The notes under the pieces: model-generated
Database searches by the model: none
Told to the model about the DNA's origin: nothing
What the model saw: only the letters and a program-made list of their open reading frames with translations
Program-made: the position numbers and the translations under genes
Assembly (NCBI GenBank): GCA_000620545.1
Contig: JIBA01000012.1
Location: forward strand, 124,001 to 188,000
DNA: 64,000 nucleotides
DNA from: Intrasporangiaceae bacterium URHB0013
GTDB taxonomy: Bacteria > Actinomycetota > Actinomycetes > Actinomycetales > Dermatophilaceae
Direction of reading: 5' to 3'
Part shown: piece after piece, positions 1 through 8,406 of the stretch
How positions within the stretch are numbered: position 1 is the stretch's first letter
How the letters are laid out: each line of letters starts with the position of its first letter

Positions 1-1
1 C

Positions 2-1021
2 GTGACGGCTGGCAAGGGACCCGACGTCGGCGTCATGCACCTCGACCAGCTGGCCACGAACGCCGCGCGCAAGGTCATCGTCCCCGTCGACGACGTCGCC
101 AAGGCCATCGGGCTCGAGGAGTCTGACTTCACCAAGCAGGTCTGGGAGGCGGGGATCTACCAGAACGCCCGCTACGGCATACCGCTCGACGTCCACTCGC
201 TCGCGATGTTCTACAACACGGACGATATGAAGAAGGCCGGCCTCGACAAGCCCCCGACGGACGCGGCGAGCTACATGGCCGCCCTCGACAAGTTCAAGGC
301 GGCCGGCATGGACCAGCCGTTCTGGATGCCGACCAGGTGGCCCGACCACCTGATGTTCCTGTCGCTGCTGTGGCAGAACGGCGGCGAGCCCTACTCGGCC
401 GACGGCACCAAGGCCACCTTCGACTCCGACGCCGGCATCAAGGCGCTGACCTGGATGGCCGACATCGTCAACAAGGGCTACAGCCCGAAGAACCTAGGCC
501 CGGACACGGAGTACGTCGCGTTCAAGAACAAGAAGTACCCGCTCCACTGGAACGGCATCTGGCAGATCAACGACCTCAAGAGCTCCGGGGTGCCGTTTGC
601 GCTGGCTCCGATCCCGCAGATCGGCGACCGGCCTGCGGCGTGGGCGAACTCGCACAACTTCTACGTGACCCGGCAGGCCACCCAGGACGACAACAAGCTC
701 CAGGCGTCCAAGGTCTTCATCGACTGGATCAGCAAGAAGTCGGCCGAGTGGGCCGGTGCCGGCATGGTGCCGGCGCGCAAGTCCGTCCGCGAGACCGAGG
801 CGGTCAAGAACAGCATCCAGGGGCCCATCGCCGAGCAGATCGACAACCTGCACTTCCTCCCGCCGATCCCCGGTGTCGGCGACGTGCAGGCCCAGACGCT
901 GGAGATCGCCGTGTCGGACGGCATCACCGGCAAGCGCCCGCCCGCCCAGGCCCTCAAGGAAGAGGCGGCCAAGGCATCGCAGCTCATGGAGGCCAACAAG
1001 AAGAAGTTCGGGGCATCCTGA
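2..1021 (+). CDS. Sugar ABC transporter substrate-binding protein (family 1), 5' end cut by window
   Basis: C-terminal ~339 residues of an extracellular solute-binding protein of the maltose/multiple-sugar type (family 1). The reading frame is open at the left edge, so the signal peptide and lipobox lie outside. Typical family features are visible: an aromatic-rich middle region (LHWNGIWQIND near residue 180) and a conserved C-terminal region with PARKSVRE and an AL-rich terminal helix. It should bind a sugar or oligosaccharide outside the membrane and deliver it to the two permeases that follow one base after its stop. No ATPase gene is linked, so the importer probably uses a shared MsmK/MsiK-like ATPase encoded elsewhere (inference). 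The exact substrate cannot be read from sequence. Confidence 0.9.
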   Translation: MTAGKGPDVGVMHLDQLATNAARKVIVPVDDVAKAIGLEESDFTKQVWEAGIYQNARYGIPLDVHSLAMFYNTDDMKKAGLDKPPTDAASYMAALDKFKAAGMDQPFWMPTRWPDHLMFLSLLWQNGGEPYSADGTKATFDSDAGIKALTWMADIVNKGYSPKNLGPDTEYVAFKNKKYPLHWNGIWQINDLKSSGVPFALAPIPQIGDRPAAWANSHNFYVTRQATQDDNKLQASKVFIDWISKKSAEWAGAGMVPARKSVRETEAVKNSIQGPIAEQIDNLHFLPPIPGVGDVQAQTLEIAVSDGITGKRPPAQALKEEAAKASQLMEANKKKFGAS

Positions 1022-1022
1022 G

Positions 1023-1961
1023 ATGGCTGCCGCGGTGGAGCTCGCAGACACGGACGCGAGGCCGCCGGGCCGCGCGAGGAAGGGCCCGGGGGTCGCCCCC
1101 TGGGTCTTCCTCGCGCCCTACCTCGTGCTCTTCCTCGGCTTCGTGATCGCCCCGGCGGTCTACGGCTTCTACATCAGCCTGCACGACTACGACTACACGC
1201 TGCCCGGCAAGCCCTTCGTCGGGCTCGACAACTACGCGAAGCTGTTCTCGTCCGACTCGGTCCTCTTCTCGGACTTCTGGAACAGCATGAGGGCCACCGG
1301 CATCTTCACGCTGTTCAGCGTGCCGCTGCTGCTCGCCGTCCCGCTCGCGGTGGCGCTGCTGATGAACCAGAAGTTCTGGGGCCGCAACCTCTTCCGGGCC
1401 GTCTACTTCGCCCCCTACGTGCTCGGCGTCGCCGTCGTGGCGGTGCTGTGGCGCTTCCTGCTCGACAGCAACATCGGCCTGGTCAACCAGTATCTCGGCG
1501 CCCTCGGGCTGCCGGACTCGGTCGCGTGGCTCACCACGACCCCGGCGGCCTGGGTGTCCCTGGTCGGCGTCACGGTCTGGTGGACGCTCGGCTTCAACGC
1601 CGTCATCTACCTGGCCGGGCTCCAGGACATCGCCCCGGAGCTCTACGAGTCGGCGAAGGTGGACGGGGCGAACGCCTGGCAGCGGTTCTGGCACGTCACG
1701 ATCCCGGGCCTGCGGCCGGTGCTGTCCTTCGTCACGATGGTGACGATCATCGCCTCGGCGAACATGTTCGGGCAGTCCTACCTGATGACCCAGGGCGCTC
1801 CCGGCCAGGAGACCCGCACGGCCATCTACTTCATCACCGACACCGGTCTGCGGAACTACCAGATGGGCGACGCCGCCGCGATGAGCTACGTCCTCACGGT
1901 TGCTCTCATGCTCCTCAGCATCGCCGTCTTCTGGATCTTCCGTGAGAAGGAGAGGTCATGA
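1023..1961 (+). CDS. Sugar ABC transporter permease (MalF/UgpA-like)
   Basis: Membrane subunit of 312 residues with about six hydrophobic segments. A conserved EAA loop (ELYESAKVDGANAWQRFWHV) near residue 205 is the contact site for the ATPase. The start is ATG 1023, one base after the upstream stop; a longer upstream frame is out of phase with the real upstream gene and is not used. It overlaps the next permease by the ATGA at 1958-1961, so the two are translationally coupled. Together they form the channel of a carbohydrate importer fed by the upstream binding protein. Confidence 0.92.
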   Translation: MAAAVELADTDARPPGRARKGPGVAPWVFLAPYLVLFLGFVIAPAVYGFYISLHDYDYTLPGKPFVGLDNYAKLFSSDSVLFSDFWNSMRATGIFTLFSVPLLLAVPLAVALLMNQKFWGRNLFRAVYFAPYVLGVAVVAVLWRFLLDSNIGLVNQYLGALGLPDSVAWLTTTPAAWVSLVGVTVWWTLGFNAVIYLAGLQDIAPELYESAKVDGANAWQRFWHVTIPGLRPVLSFVTMVTIIASANMFGQSYLMTQGAPGQETRTAIYFITDTGLRNYQMGDAAAMSYVLTVALMLLSIAVFWIFREKERS

Positions 1962-2884
1962 GCGCCACCCAGACCAGCGCAGACTCCGCTGTCACGGCGC
2001 CGTCCAGCGAGGGGCCTCGCGACCCACGCTTCGCACCGCCCGAGCCATCACCGGCCCGGGGCGGCCGGGCGCGCCCGCTGGTGCGCTACGTGGTCCTCAC
2101 CGTGCTGGCCCTGCTCTTCATCAGCCCGTTGATCTTCATGGTCGTCACCTCCTTCAAGACGCCCAACGAGGCCGCGTCCTCGTCACCGACCTGGATCCCG
2201 AACCCGCCCACCCTGCAGGCCTACCGGAACATCCTCACGTCCGAGGGCACCCCGGTCCTGCGCTGGTTCGCCAACAGTATGGTCGCCGCGAGCGCCAACG
2301 CACTGCTCGTGGTCATCACCGCGGCGATGGCCGCCTACCCGCTGGCGAGGATGGACTTCCGCGGCAAGCGCATCGTCTTCGCGGTGATCATCGCGACGCT
2401 CTTCATCCCACCGGTCATCCTCATCATCCCGAACTACCTCATCGTCGGAGAGCTGAAGTGGCTGGACACGATCGTCGCCGTGATCGTGCCCACCGCGGCG
2501 TCGGCCTTCGGCGTCTTCTTCCTGCGGCAGTTCTTCCTCTCGCTGCCCTCCGAGCTGGAGGAGGCGGCGATGCTCGACGGCGCCAATCTCTTCCAGATCT
2601 TCACCCGGGTTGTCCTCCCGCTGTCACGACCGGCCCTGGTCACGCTGGCACTGCTCGCGTTCCTGACCAACTGGAACGACTTCCTGTGGCCGGTCTACGT
2701 GCTGTTCAGCCCGGAGAGCCAGACGCTACCTGCGGGTCTGTCGACCCTGCAGTCGGCCAACAACGTGCGCTACGACTTGTTGATGGCGGGTGCCGTCATC
2801 GCCAGTGCGCCGGTGCTGCTGCTCTACCTGGGCGCGCAGCGCTTCATCATCGAAGGAGTCTCGCGGTCAGGCCTCAAGGGATAG
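1958..2884 (+). CDS. Sugar ABC transporter permease (MalG/UgpE-like)
   Basis: Second membrane subunit of 308 residues. A Pro/Arg-rich cytoplasmic N-terminus of ~40 residues is followed by six membrane segments, with an EAA motif (ELEEAAMLDGANLFQIF) near residue 205. The start is the ATG inside the ATGA overlap with the preceding permease. This is the last gene of the importer operon; the next gene is convergent. Confidence 0.92.
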   Translation: MSATQTSADSAVTAPSSEGPRDPRFAPPEPSPARGGRARPLVRYVVLTVLALLFISPLIFMVVTSFKTPNEAASSSPTWIPNPPTLQAYRNILTSEGTPVLRWFANSMVAASANALLVVITAAMAAYPLARMDFRGKRIVFAVIIATLFIPPVILIIPNYLIVGELKWLDTIVAVIVPTAASAFGVFFLRQFFLSLPSELEEAAMLDGANLFQIFTRVVLPLSRPALVTLALLAFLTNWNDFLWPVYVLFSPESQTLPAGLSTLQSANNVRYDLLMAGAVIASAPVLLLYLGAQRFIIEGVSRSGLKG

Positions 2885-2921
2885 GCAGCCGCTGACCGGC
2901 CCTTCGGTCTCAGCCGTGCCC
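2885..2921. terminator. Imperfect hairpin between convergent genes
   Basis: The short space between the permease stop and the HAD phosphatase stop holds an imperfect inverted repeat (GCTGACCG ... CGGTCTCAGC around a CCTT loop). It could end transcription from both sides. The stem is interrupted, there is no T run, and the HAD stop codon lies inside it. Confidence 0.35.
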
Positions 2922-3698
2922 GACGAAGCGGACGAGGTCGGCGATGGAGTCGACGATGCGGCTCGGGCGGTACGGGAAGTGCTCGACCTGTCCGCGGCTC
3001 GTCGAGCCGGTGAGGACGAGGACGGTGCGCAGCCCCGCCTCGAGTCCGCTGATGATGTCGGTGTCCATGCGGTCGCCGACCATGATGGTCGTCTCCGAGT
3101 GCGCGTCGAGGCGGTTGAGGGCACTGCGCATCATGAGCGGGTTCGGCTTGCCGATGTAGTACGGCTGCCGTCCGGTCGCCGTCGAGATGAGGGCAGCGAC
3201 CGACCCGGTGGCCGGGAGCGTGCCGGCGGGGCTCGGGCCACTCGGGTCGGGGTTCGTCGCGATGAAGCGGGCTCCCTTCTCGATCAAGCGGATCGCGCGG
3301 GTGATGGCCTCGAACGAGTACGTGCGTGTCTCGCCGAGGACGACGTAGTCGGGGTCCCGGTCGGTCATGACGTAGCCGACGTCGTGCAGGGCCGTGGTGA
3401 GGCCCGCCTCGCCGACGACGTAGGCCGAGCCGCCCGGACGCTGCTCCGCGAGGAACTGCGCCGTCGCCAGGGCCGAGGTCCAGATCGCCTCCTCGGGCAC
3501 GTCGATGCCGCTGCGGAGCAACCGGGCACGCAGGTCGCGCGGCGTGAAGATCGAGTTGTTCGTCAGGACGAGGAAGCTGCGCCCGGACTCCTTGAGAGCC
3601 GTGATGAACTCGGCCGCTCCGGGGATTGCGTCCTCCTCGTGCACGAGGACGCCGTCCATGTCGGTGAGCCAGGTCGCGACGGGCCGGTGATCGGTCAT
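2910..3698 (-). CDS. HAD-IIA family phosphatase (NagD-like)
   Basis: Protein of 262 residues. HAD motif I is DMDGVL near residue 13, motif II LTNNS near 45, the conserved Lys lies in the GKPNP segment near 182, and motif IV GDRMDTD is near 207. The long cap between motifs II and III is typical of the NagD/AraL (IIA) group, which dephosphorylates small sugar or nucleotide phosphates. ATG 3698 is preceded by CACAAT at 3705-3710 with six bases between, so the mRNA may be leaderless. It sits convergent to the sugar importer and next to a ROK regulator, which fits sugar-phosphate metabolism, but the substrate is unknown. Confidence 0.88.
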   Translation of the reverse strand: MTDHRPVATWLTDMDGVLVHEEDAIPGAAEFITALKESGRSFLVLTNNSIFTPRDLRARLLRSGIDVPEEAIWTSALATAQFLAEQRPGGSAYVVGEAGLTTALHDVGYVMTDRDPDYVVLGETRTYSFEAITRAIRLIEKGARFIATNPDPSGPSPAGTLPATGSVAALISTATGRQPYYIGKPNPLMMRSALNRLDAHSETTIMVGDRMDTDIISGLEAGLRTVLVLTGSTSRGQVEHFPYRPSRIVDSIADLVRFVGHG

Positions 3699-3718
3699 GG
3701 GGCCATTGTGGCGGGTAG

Positions 3719-3838
3719 GACCGCCACCCGCTCAGGACGCCGAAGGGGCGATGGCGAGATCGACGCGGTCGGCGGTCAGGGCGTGCTGGATGACCACGGT
3801 GGCTGCGCCGATGACGCCCGCCTGTACGCCGCTGGTCG
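3719..3838 (-). pseudogene. Duplicated 3' end of the ROK regulator gene
   Basis: About 119 bp that match 4380-4499 with roughly seven mismatches (about 94% identity by eye). The segment carries the last ~35 codons and stop of the downstream ROK gene in the same orientation, but has no start or upstream body. It runs directly into the 64-bp repeat array at its right end. It is best read as a remnant of a local duplication, not a functional gene. Confidence 0.8.
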
Positions 3839-4315
3839 TCACTGACCCGGACCGCGGGTCACTGACGTAGCGAACCCGACCCGACTGGCACCGCCCGCTA
3901 CGTCACTGACTCGGACAGCGGGTCACTGACGTACCGACCCCGACCCGACCGGCGCCGCCCGCTACGTCACTGACCCGGACAGCGGGTCACTGACGTAGCG
4001 AACCCGACCCGACTGGCACCGCCCGCTACGTCACTGACTCGGACAGCGGGTCACTGACGTACCGACCCCGACCCGACCGGCGCCGCCCGCTACGTCACTG
4101 ACCCGGACAGCGGGTCACTGACGTAGCGACCGCGACCCGACTGGCGTCGCCCGCTACGTCACTGACCCGGACGGCGGGTCACTGACGTAGCCCACCCCAT
4201 TCGACCAGCCCCGCGCCCTACGTCACTGACCCGGACAGCGGGTCACTGACGTAGCGAACCCGACCCGACCGGCGCCGCCGGCTACGTCACTGACCCGCAC
4301 CGCGGGTCACTGACG
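3837..4315. repeat. 64-bp tandem array of palindromic repeats (7.5 units)
   Basis: Eight copies of CGTCACTGAC begin at 3837, 3901, 3965, 4029, 4093, 4157, 4221 and 4285, an exact 64-bp period. Each unit carries an inverted repeat with arms TACGTCACTGACCCG and CGGGTCACTGACGTA (one mismatched centre) around a 5-base loop, then a C-rich linker of about 29 bp. Units 1-2 and 3-4 are nearly identical 128-bp blocks, showing recent amplification in pairs. No open reading frame here is plausible. The stretch fills most of the ~700-bp gap between the HAD phosphatase and the ROK gene. Confidence 0.9.
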
Positions 4316-4379
4316 GAGGGGTCGGAGCGGCATACGCCAGCCGTTGCGGGTAGCGGCACGGCTGACGGGGTGCACCCGC

Positions 4380-4499
4380 GACCGCCAACCGCTCAGGACG
4401 CCGAATGGGCGATGGCGAGGTCGACGCGGTCTGCGGTCAGGGCGTGCTGGATGACCATGGTCGCTGCGCCGATGACGCCCGCCTGTACGCCGGTGGTCG
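4380..4499 (-). repeat. Right-hand copy of the ~119-bp direct repeat (inside the ROK gene end)
   Basis: This is the intact partner of the repeat at 3719-3838. It includes the stop codon and last ~35 codons of the ROK gene. The 64-bp array plus about 65 bp of otherwise unremarkable sequence separates the two copies (offset 661 bp). Confidence 0.8.
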
Positions 4500-5625
4500 C
4501 GGGCACGATCTGGAGCACGCCGGTGGCCAGGGGAAGCGACCGGCCGTAGACGACCTCCCGCACGCCCGCGATGAGGCTCTCGCCGGCCTTGGCCAGCGAG
4601 CCGCCGATGACGATGACCGACGGGTTGAGCAGGCTGACACACGTGGCGAGCACCTCGCCGATGGTGCGGCCGGCCTGGCGCACGGCCAGCGAGGCGGGGA
4701 TGTTGCCACCCCGGACGAGGGCCACGATGTCGCTGTTGGAGTCGGCGACGATGTCGATCCCCTTGAGCGCCTTGGAGATCGCAGGTCCGCTCGCGACAGC
4801 CTCGAGGCAGCCGACGTTGCCGCACGAGCAGAGCACCTCGGGGGCGTGGGGCGCGGCGACGTGCCCGAGGTCGCCGGCCGCGCCGACCGCTCCCCGGTGC
4901 AGGCGGCCGCCGCTGATGATGCCGGCGCCGATGCCTGTGGCGACCTTGACGAAGAGCAGGTGCTCGACGTCGGGGTAGGCCATCGCGTGCTCGCCGAGGG
5001 CCATGATGTTGACGTCGTTGTCGACGAGGACCGGCACGTCGAAGTCGCGCCGGACGTGCGCGGGCACGTCGTAGCCGTCCCACCCGGGCATGATCGGCGG
5101 ACGCATCGGGCGGCCGCTCGAGTGCTCGACGGGCCCTGGCACGCCGATCCCGATGCCGATGAGGTCACGCGGCTCACGTCCTGCCTGCGTGAGCACCCGG
5201 TGCGTTGTCGTCACGAGCCAGTCGAGGACGATCTCGGGGCCGTCGGTGATGTCGAGGCTCTCGCCGATCTCGCAGATCGGACGGCCGCTGAGGTCGGTGA
5301 GCGCGACCCGGCCGTGGGTGGCGCCGATGTCGGCGCCCACGACGACGCGAGCCTCGGGGTTGAAGGCGAAGCGGACCGGCGGCCGGCCCCCGGTGCTGGC
5401 CGCCTCGCCGCTGGGTGCGAGCAGGCCGGTCGCGAGGAGGGCGTCGACGCGGGCGCCGACCGTCGACCGGGCCAGACCGGTGAGCTTCGCGAGCTCGGCG
5501 CGCGTGCGTGGCGTCTCGTCGCGCAGCAGCTGCAGCAGCTCACCTGCACCGCTGACGGCATACGCGGACGACGTTGACTCTGGACGCACCTTTGAAGTCA
5601 AGCACACGCGGCTTCCGTATGCCAT
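4393..5625 (-). CDS. ROK family transcriptional regulator
   Basis: Protein of 410 residues. An N-terminal winged helix (RTRAELAKLTGLARSTV near residue 35) is followed by a sugar-kinase-like ROK domain with a DIGATH phosphate-binding motif and the zinc cluster CSCGNVGCLE near residue 270. Such proteins (NagC, Mlc, XylR types) repress sugar uptake genes until a sugar or sugar phosphate binds. A much longer upstream frame only overlaps the divergent ABC gene, so I chose ATG 5625; GTG 5589 is an alternative. It lies head-to-head with the ribose-type importer, its likely target. Its last codons are duplicated at 3719-3838. Confidence 0.88.
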   Translation of the reverse strand: MAYGSRVCLTSKVRPESTSSAYAVSGAGELLQLLRDETPRTRAELAKLTGLARSTVGARVDALLATGLLAPSGEAASTGGRPPVRFAFNPEARVVVGADIGATHGRVALTDLSGRPICEIGESLDITDGPEIVLDWLVTTTHRVLTQAGREPRDLIGIGIGVPGPVEHSSGRPMRPPIMPGWDGYDVPAHVRRDFDVPVLVDNDVNIMALGEHAMAYPDVEHLLFVKVATGIGAGIISGGRLHRGAVGAAGDLGHVAAPHAPEVLCSCGNVGCLEAVASGPAISKALKGIDIVADSNSDIVALVRGGNIPASLAVRQAGRTIGEVLATCVSLLNPSVIVIGGSLAKAGESLIAGVREVVYGRSLPLATGVLQIVPATTGVQAGVIGAATMVIQHALTADRVDLAIAHSAS

Positions 5626-5654
5626 GCCCCCGGCTTTGGCGTGTCCACCAGAAA

Positions 5655-5681
5655 ACTTTTGCTTGACGTGCCGACAAAAGT
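5655..5681 (+). promoter_or_regulatory. Candidate ROK operator over the -35 element of the importer promoter
   Basis: A perfect inverted repeat ACTTTTG-N13-CAAAAGT lies between the divergent ROK and importer genes. Its spacer contains TTGACG (5663-5668), a good -35. A 17-base spacer then leads to CACGGT (5686-5691), a weak -10, eight bases before ATG 5699, so the importer mRNA may be leaderless. Binding here would block the promoter. The A/T-rich arms stand out from the surrounding GC-rich DNA. Confidence 0.5.
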
Positions 5682-5698
5682 GGGTCACGGTGTGACGC

Positions 5699-7225
5699 AT
5701 GGAATCTCGACGGCGAGATGTAGCTGGCGCCCCCCTCCTCCGGATGACGAACGTCGTCAAGCGTTTCCCCGGGGTCGTGGCCCTCGGCGGTGTGGACCTC
5801 GACGTACAGCCAGGCGAGGTGCACTGCCTGCTCGGCCAGAACGGCGCGGGCAAGAGCACTCTCATCAAGGTGCTGGCCGGCGTCCACGAGCCCAACGAGG
5901 GCACCATCGAGTGGGCCGGCGAGCCGGTCACCCTGCACCACCCGCAGGCCGCGATGGACCTCGGCGTCGCCACGATGTACCAGGAGCTCGACCTCGTCGA
6001 GGGCCTCACCGTCGCCGAGAACATCTTCCTGGGCCACGAGCCCACGCGGTTCGGCTTCTCGCAGCGCACCGCCGCCCGCCGCGAGGCCGCGGCGCTGCTC
6101 GCTCGCCTGGGCCACCCCGAGATCTCACCGTCCGTGGAGGTCGGCACCCTGTCGGCCGCCTCGTGCCAGATCGTCAGCATGGCCCGTGCCCTCTCGCGCG
6201 ATGCCCGCCTCATCATCATGGACGAGCCGTCCGCGGTGCTCGACGCCGGCGAGGTCGACCAGCTCTTCCGCGTCATCCGAGAGGTCACCGACCACGGGGT
6301 CGCCGTCGTCTACATCTCCCACCGCCTCGAGGAGATCCGAGAGATCGGCGACCGCGTCACCGTGCTCAAGGACGGCAAGACGGTCGCGACCGGACTCGAC
6401 GCCAAGACCACGCCGACGCAGGAGCTCATCCGCCTCATGACGGGCCGCTCCATCGAGTACGTCTTCCCGCCCAAGGCCGAGATCGCCGACGCGAAGCCGG
6501 TGCTCCGTGTCGAGGGCCTCAGCCGCGTCGGCGAGTTCAGCTCGGTGAGCTTCGACGTGCGCCCCGGCGAGGTCGTGGGACTGGCGGGCCTCGTCGGGTC
6601 GGGCCGCTCCGAGATCGTCGAGACCATCTTCGGCGCGCGCAAGGCGACGACCGGCACGGTGACCGTCGACGGTCGCGCGGTCCGCCCCGGATCGGTGCCG
6701 GCCGCCGTGTCAGCCGGCATCGGCCTCTGCCCCGAGGAGCGCAAGAGCCAGGCGCTCGTGCTGGGCGCGTCCCTCGCCGCCAACATCAGCCTCGCGTCAC
6801 TCACCCGCTTCTCGCGGGCGGGGGTGCTCGACCGTGACGGCGAGAACACCTCGGCCGAGGAGCTGCTCGAGTCCCTCGACGTCCGGCCGCGCGGCATCCA
6901 CCGGGAGTCGCGCACCCTCTCGGGTGGCAACCAGCAGAAGGTCGTCCTCGCCCGGTGGCTGCTCCGCGGCTGCCGCGTGCTCCTCCTCGACGAGCCGACG
7001 CGTGGTGTCGACGTGGGTGCCCGTTCCGAGATCTACGCCCTCATCCGGCGCCTCACCGACGAGGGCGTCGCCGTCGTCGTCGTCTCCAGCGAGATCCCCG
7101 AGGTCCTGGGGCTCTCCAACCGGGTGCTGGTCCTCGCCGACCGCACCGTCCGCCACGAGGGTCCGGCCGACGAGCTCGACGAGCACGCCGTCCTCGACAT
7201 CATCCTGAAGGGAGACGCGGCATGA
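5699..7225 (+). CDS. Sugar ABC transporter ATP-binding protein (RbsA/MglA/XylG type)
   Basis: Fused double ATPase of 508 residues that drives import of a monosaccharide or polyol. The first domain has Walker A GQNGAGKST (46-54) and Walker B LIIMDEPSA. The second has the usual degenerate P-loop GLVGSGRSE, signature LSGGNQQKV and LLLDEPTRGVD. The first-domain signature reads LSAASCQ instead of the usual LS-G-Q pattern, which is odd. ATG 5699 lacks a Shine-Dalgarno sequence, in line with a leaderless transcript; Met16 is an alternative start. It overlaps the permease gene by ATGA. Confidence 0.92.
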   Translation: MESRRRDVAGAPLLRMTNVVKRFPGVVALGGVDLDVQPGEVHCLLGQNGAGKSTLIKVLAGVHEPNEGTIEWAGEPVTLHHPQAAMDLGVATMYQELDLVEGLTVAENIFLGHEPTRFGFSQRTAARREAAALLARLGHPEISPSVEVGTLSAASCQIVSMARALSRDARLIIMDEPSAVLDAGEVDQLFRVIREVTDHGVAVVYISHRLEEIREIGDRVTVLKDGKTVATGLDAKTTPTQELIRLMTGRSIEYVFPPKAEIADAKPVLRVEGLSRVGEFSSVSFDVRPGEVVGLAGLVGSGRSEIVETIFGARKATTGTVTVDGRAVRPGSVPAAVSAGIGLCPEERKSQALVLGASLAANISLASLTRFSRAGVLDRDGENTSAEELLESLDVRPRGIHRESRTLSGGNQQKVVLARWLLRGCRVLLLDEPTRGVDVGARSEIYALIRRLTDEGVAVVVVSSEIPEVLGLSNRVLVLADRTVRHEGPADELDEHAVLDIILKGDAA

Positions 7226-8313
7226 GCGCCGACGTCACGAAGGCCGACCAGACGCCCGGAGACCGGGTGCCGGACGACCGCACGGGCGGCGTGCAGGGCA
7301 GCGCCCAGCACGGACCCCCGGTCGGCGGGAACCCGACCAGCTCCGGCGGCCTCGCCGGCTTCCTCGGCGGGCCGCTGGGCCGCAACGCCGGCCTCGTCGT
7401 GGCCCTCGTGCTGCTCATCATCGTCGGCATCATCACCGCCGGTGACCGCTTCGCCAGCCCCGAGAACGCGCTGACCATCCTGCGCCTCGGCTCGGTCATC
7501 GGGGTCGTCAGCGTCGGCATGACCTTCGTCATCTCCGGCGGTGGCATCGACCTGTCGGTGGGCGCGATCGTCGCCCTCTCGTCGGTGTGGGCCACGACGG
7601 TCGCGACCCAGACGCTGGCTGCGGACTTCCACTGGATCGTCATGGTGTTCGCGGCGCTGCTCGTGGGTGGTGCCTGTGGCCTCATCAACGGGGTCCTCAT
7701 CGCGTACGGCCGGATAGCGCCGTTCATCGCGACCCTGGCGATGCTCGCCGCCGCACGCGGACTGGCGGAGATCATCGCCAAGCGGCGGACCCAGATCATC
7801 CGTGACCGCGACTTCATCACCTTCTTCGGCGGCAGCGTGCTCGGCATCCCGGTGCTCGTCATCCTCTTCGCCGTCGTTGCGGTCGTCGGCTGGGTCCTGC
7901 TCAACCGCACGACGTTCGGCCGTCGCACCCTCGCCATCGGCGGTAACCCGGAGGCGGCTCGCCTCGCCGGCATCCGGGTCCAGCGCCAGACGATGTACCT
8001 CTACATCCTGCTCGGCATCGCCTGTGGCATCGCAGCCGTCATGATCATGGCCCGCACGACGACCGGCACGTCGACGCACGGCACGCTCTACGAGCTCGAC
8101 GCCATCGCGGCCGTCGTCATCGGCGGCACGCTGCTCAGCGGTGGTCGGGGCACCATCGTCGGCACGGTCCTCGGGGTTCTCATCTTCACGACCCTCACCA
8201 ACGTCTTCACCCTCAACAACCTCGACACGTCGACGCAGGCGGTGGCCAAGGGGGCGATCATCGTCGCCGCCGTCCTGCTCCAGCAGCGGGTCTCACGCAC
8301 CAGGTCGGGCTAG
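7222..8313 (+). CDS. Sugar ABC transporter permease (RbsC-like)
   Basis: Protein of 363 residues with a ~50-residue polar N-terminus and then 8-10 hydrophobic segments. Family hallmarks include the motif GGGIDLSVGAI near residue 110 and GGRGTIVGTVLG near the C-terminus. It forms the channel for the ribose-type importer with the preceding ATPase. ATG 7222 lies in the ATGA overlap; a longer frame overlapping the ATPase is ignored. Confidence 0.93.
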   Translation: MSADVTKADQTPGDRVPDDRTGGVQGSAQHGPPVGGNPTSSGGLAGFLGGPLGRNAGLVVALVLLIIVGIITAGDRFASPENALTILRLGSVIGVVSVGMTFVISGGGIDLSVGAIVALSSVWATTVATQTLAADFHWIVMVFAALLVGGACGLINGVLIAYGRIAPFIATLAMLAAARGLAEIIAKRRTQIIRDRDFITFFGGSVLGIPVLVILFAVVAVVGWVLLNRTTFGRRTLAIGGNPEAARLAGIRVQRQTMYLYILLGIACGIAAVMIMARTTTGTSTHGTLYELDAIAAVVIGGTLLSGGRGTIVGTVLGVLIFTTLTNVFTLNNLDTSTQAVAKGAIIVAAVLLQQRVSRTRSG

Positions 8314-8406
8314 CCGCGAGGCGCGGTCGACTGCAGCACCAGCACGGCAGAGCACCACACCATCACTCACCAACGCACCACCCTCTTCGCTCACATAGGA
8401 GTCAGC

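Noticed and set aside
3837-4315. CRISPR array
   Set aside because: The units are constant along their full length, with no variable spacers, and no cas genes are nearby; it is a tandem repeat.
5640-6288. N-terminal extension of the ROK protein into the ABC gene
   Set aside because: The extra ~220 residues have no similarity to ROK proteins and are antisense to the ATPase gene; the promoter and operator lie between.
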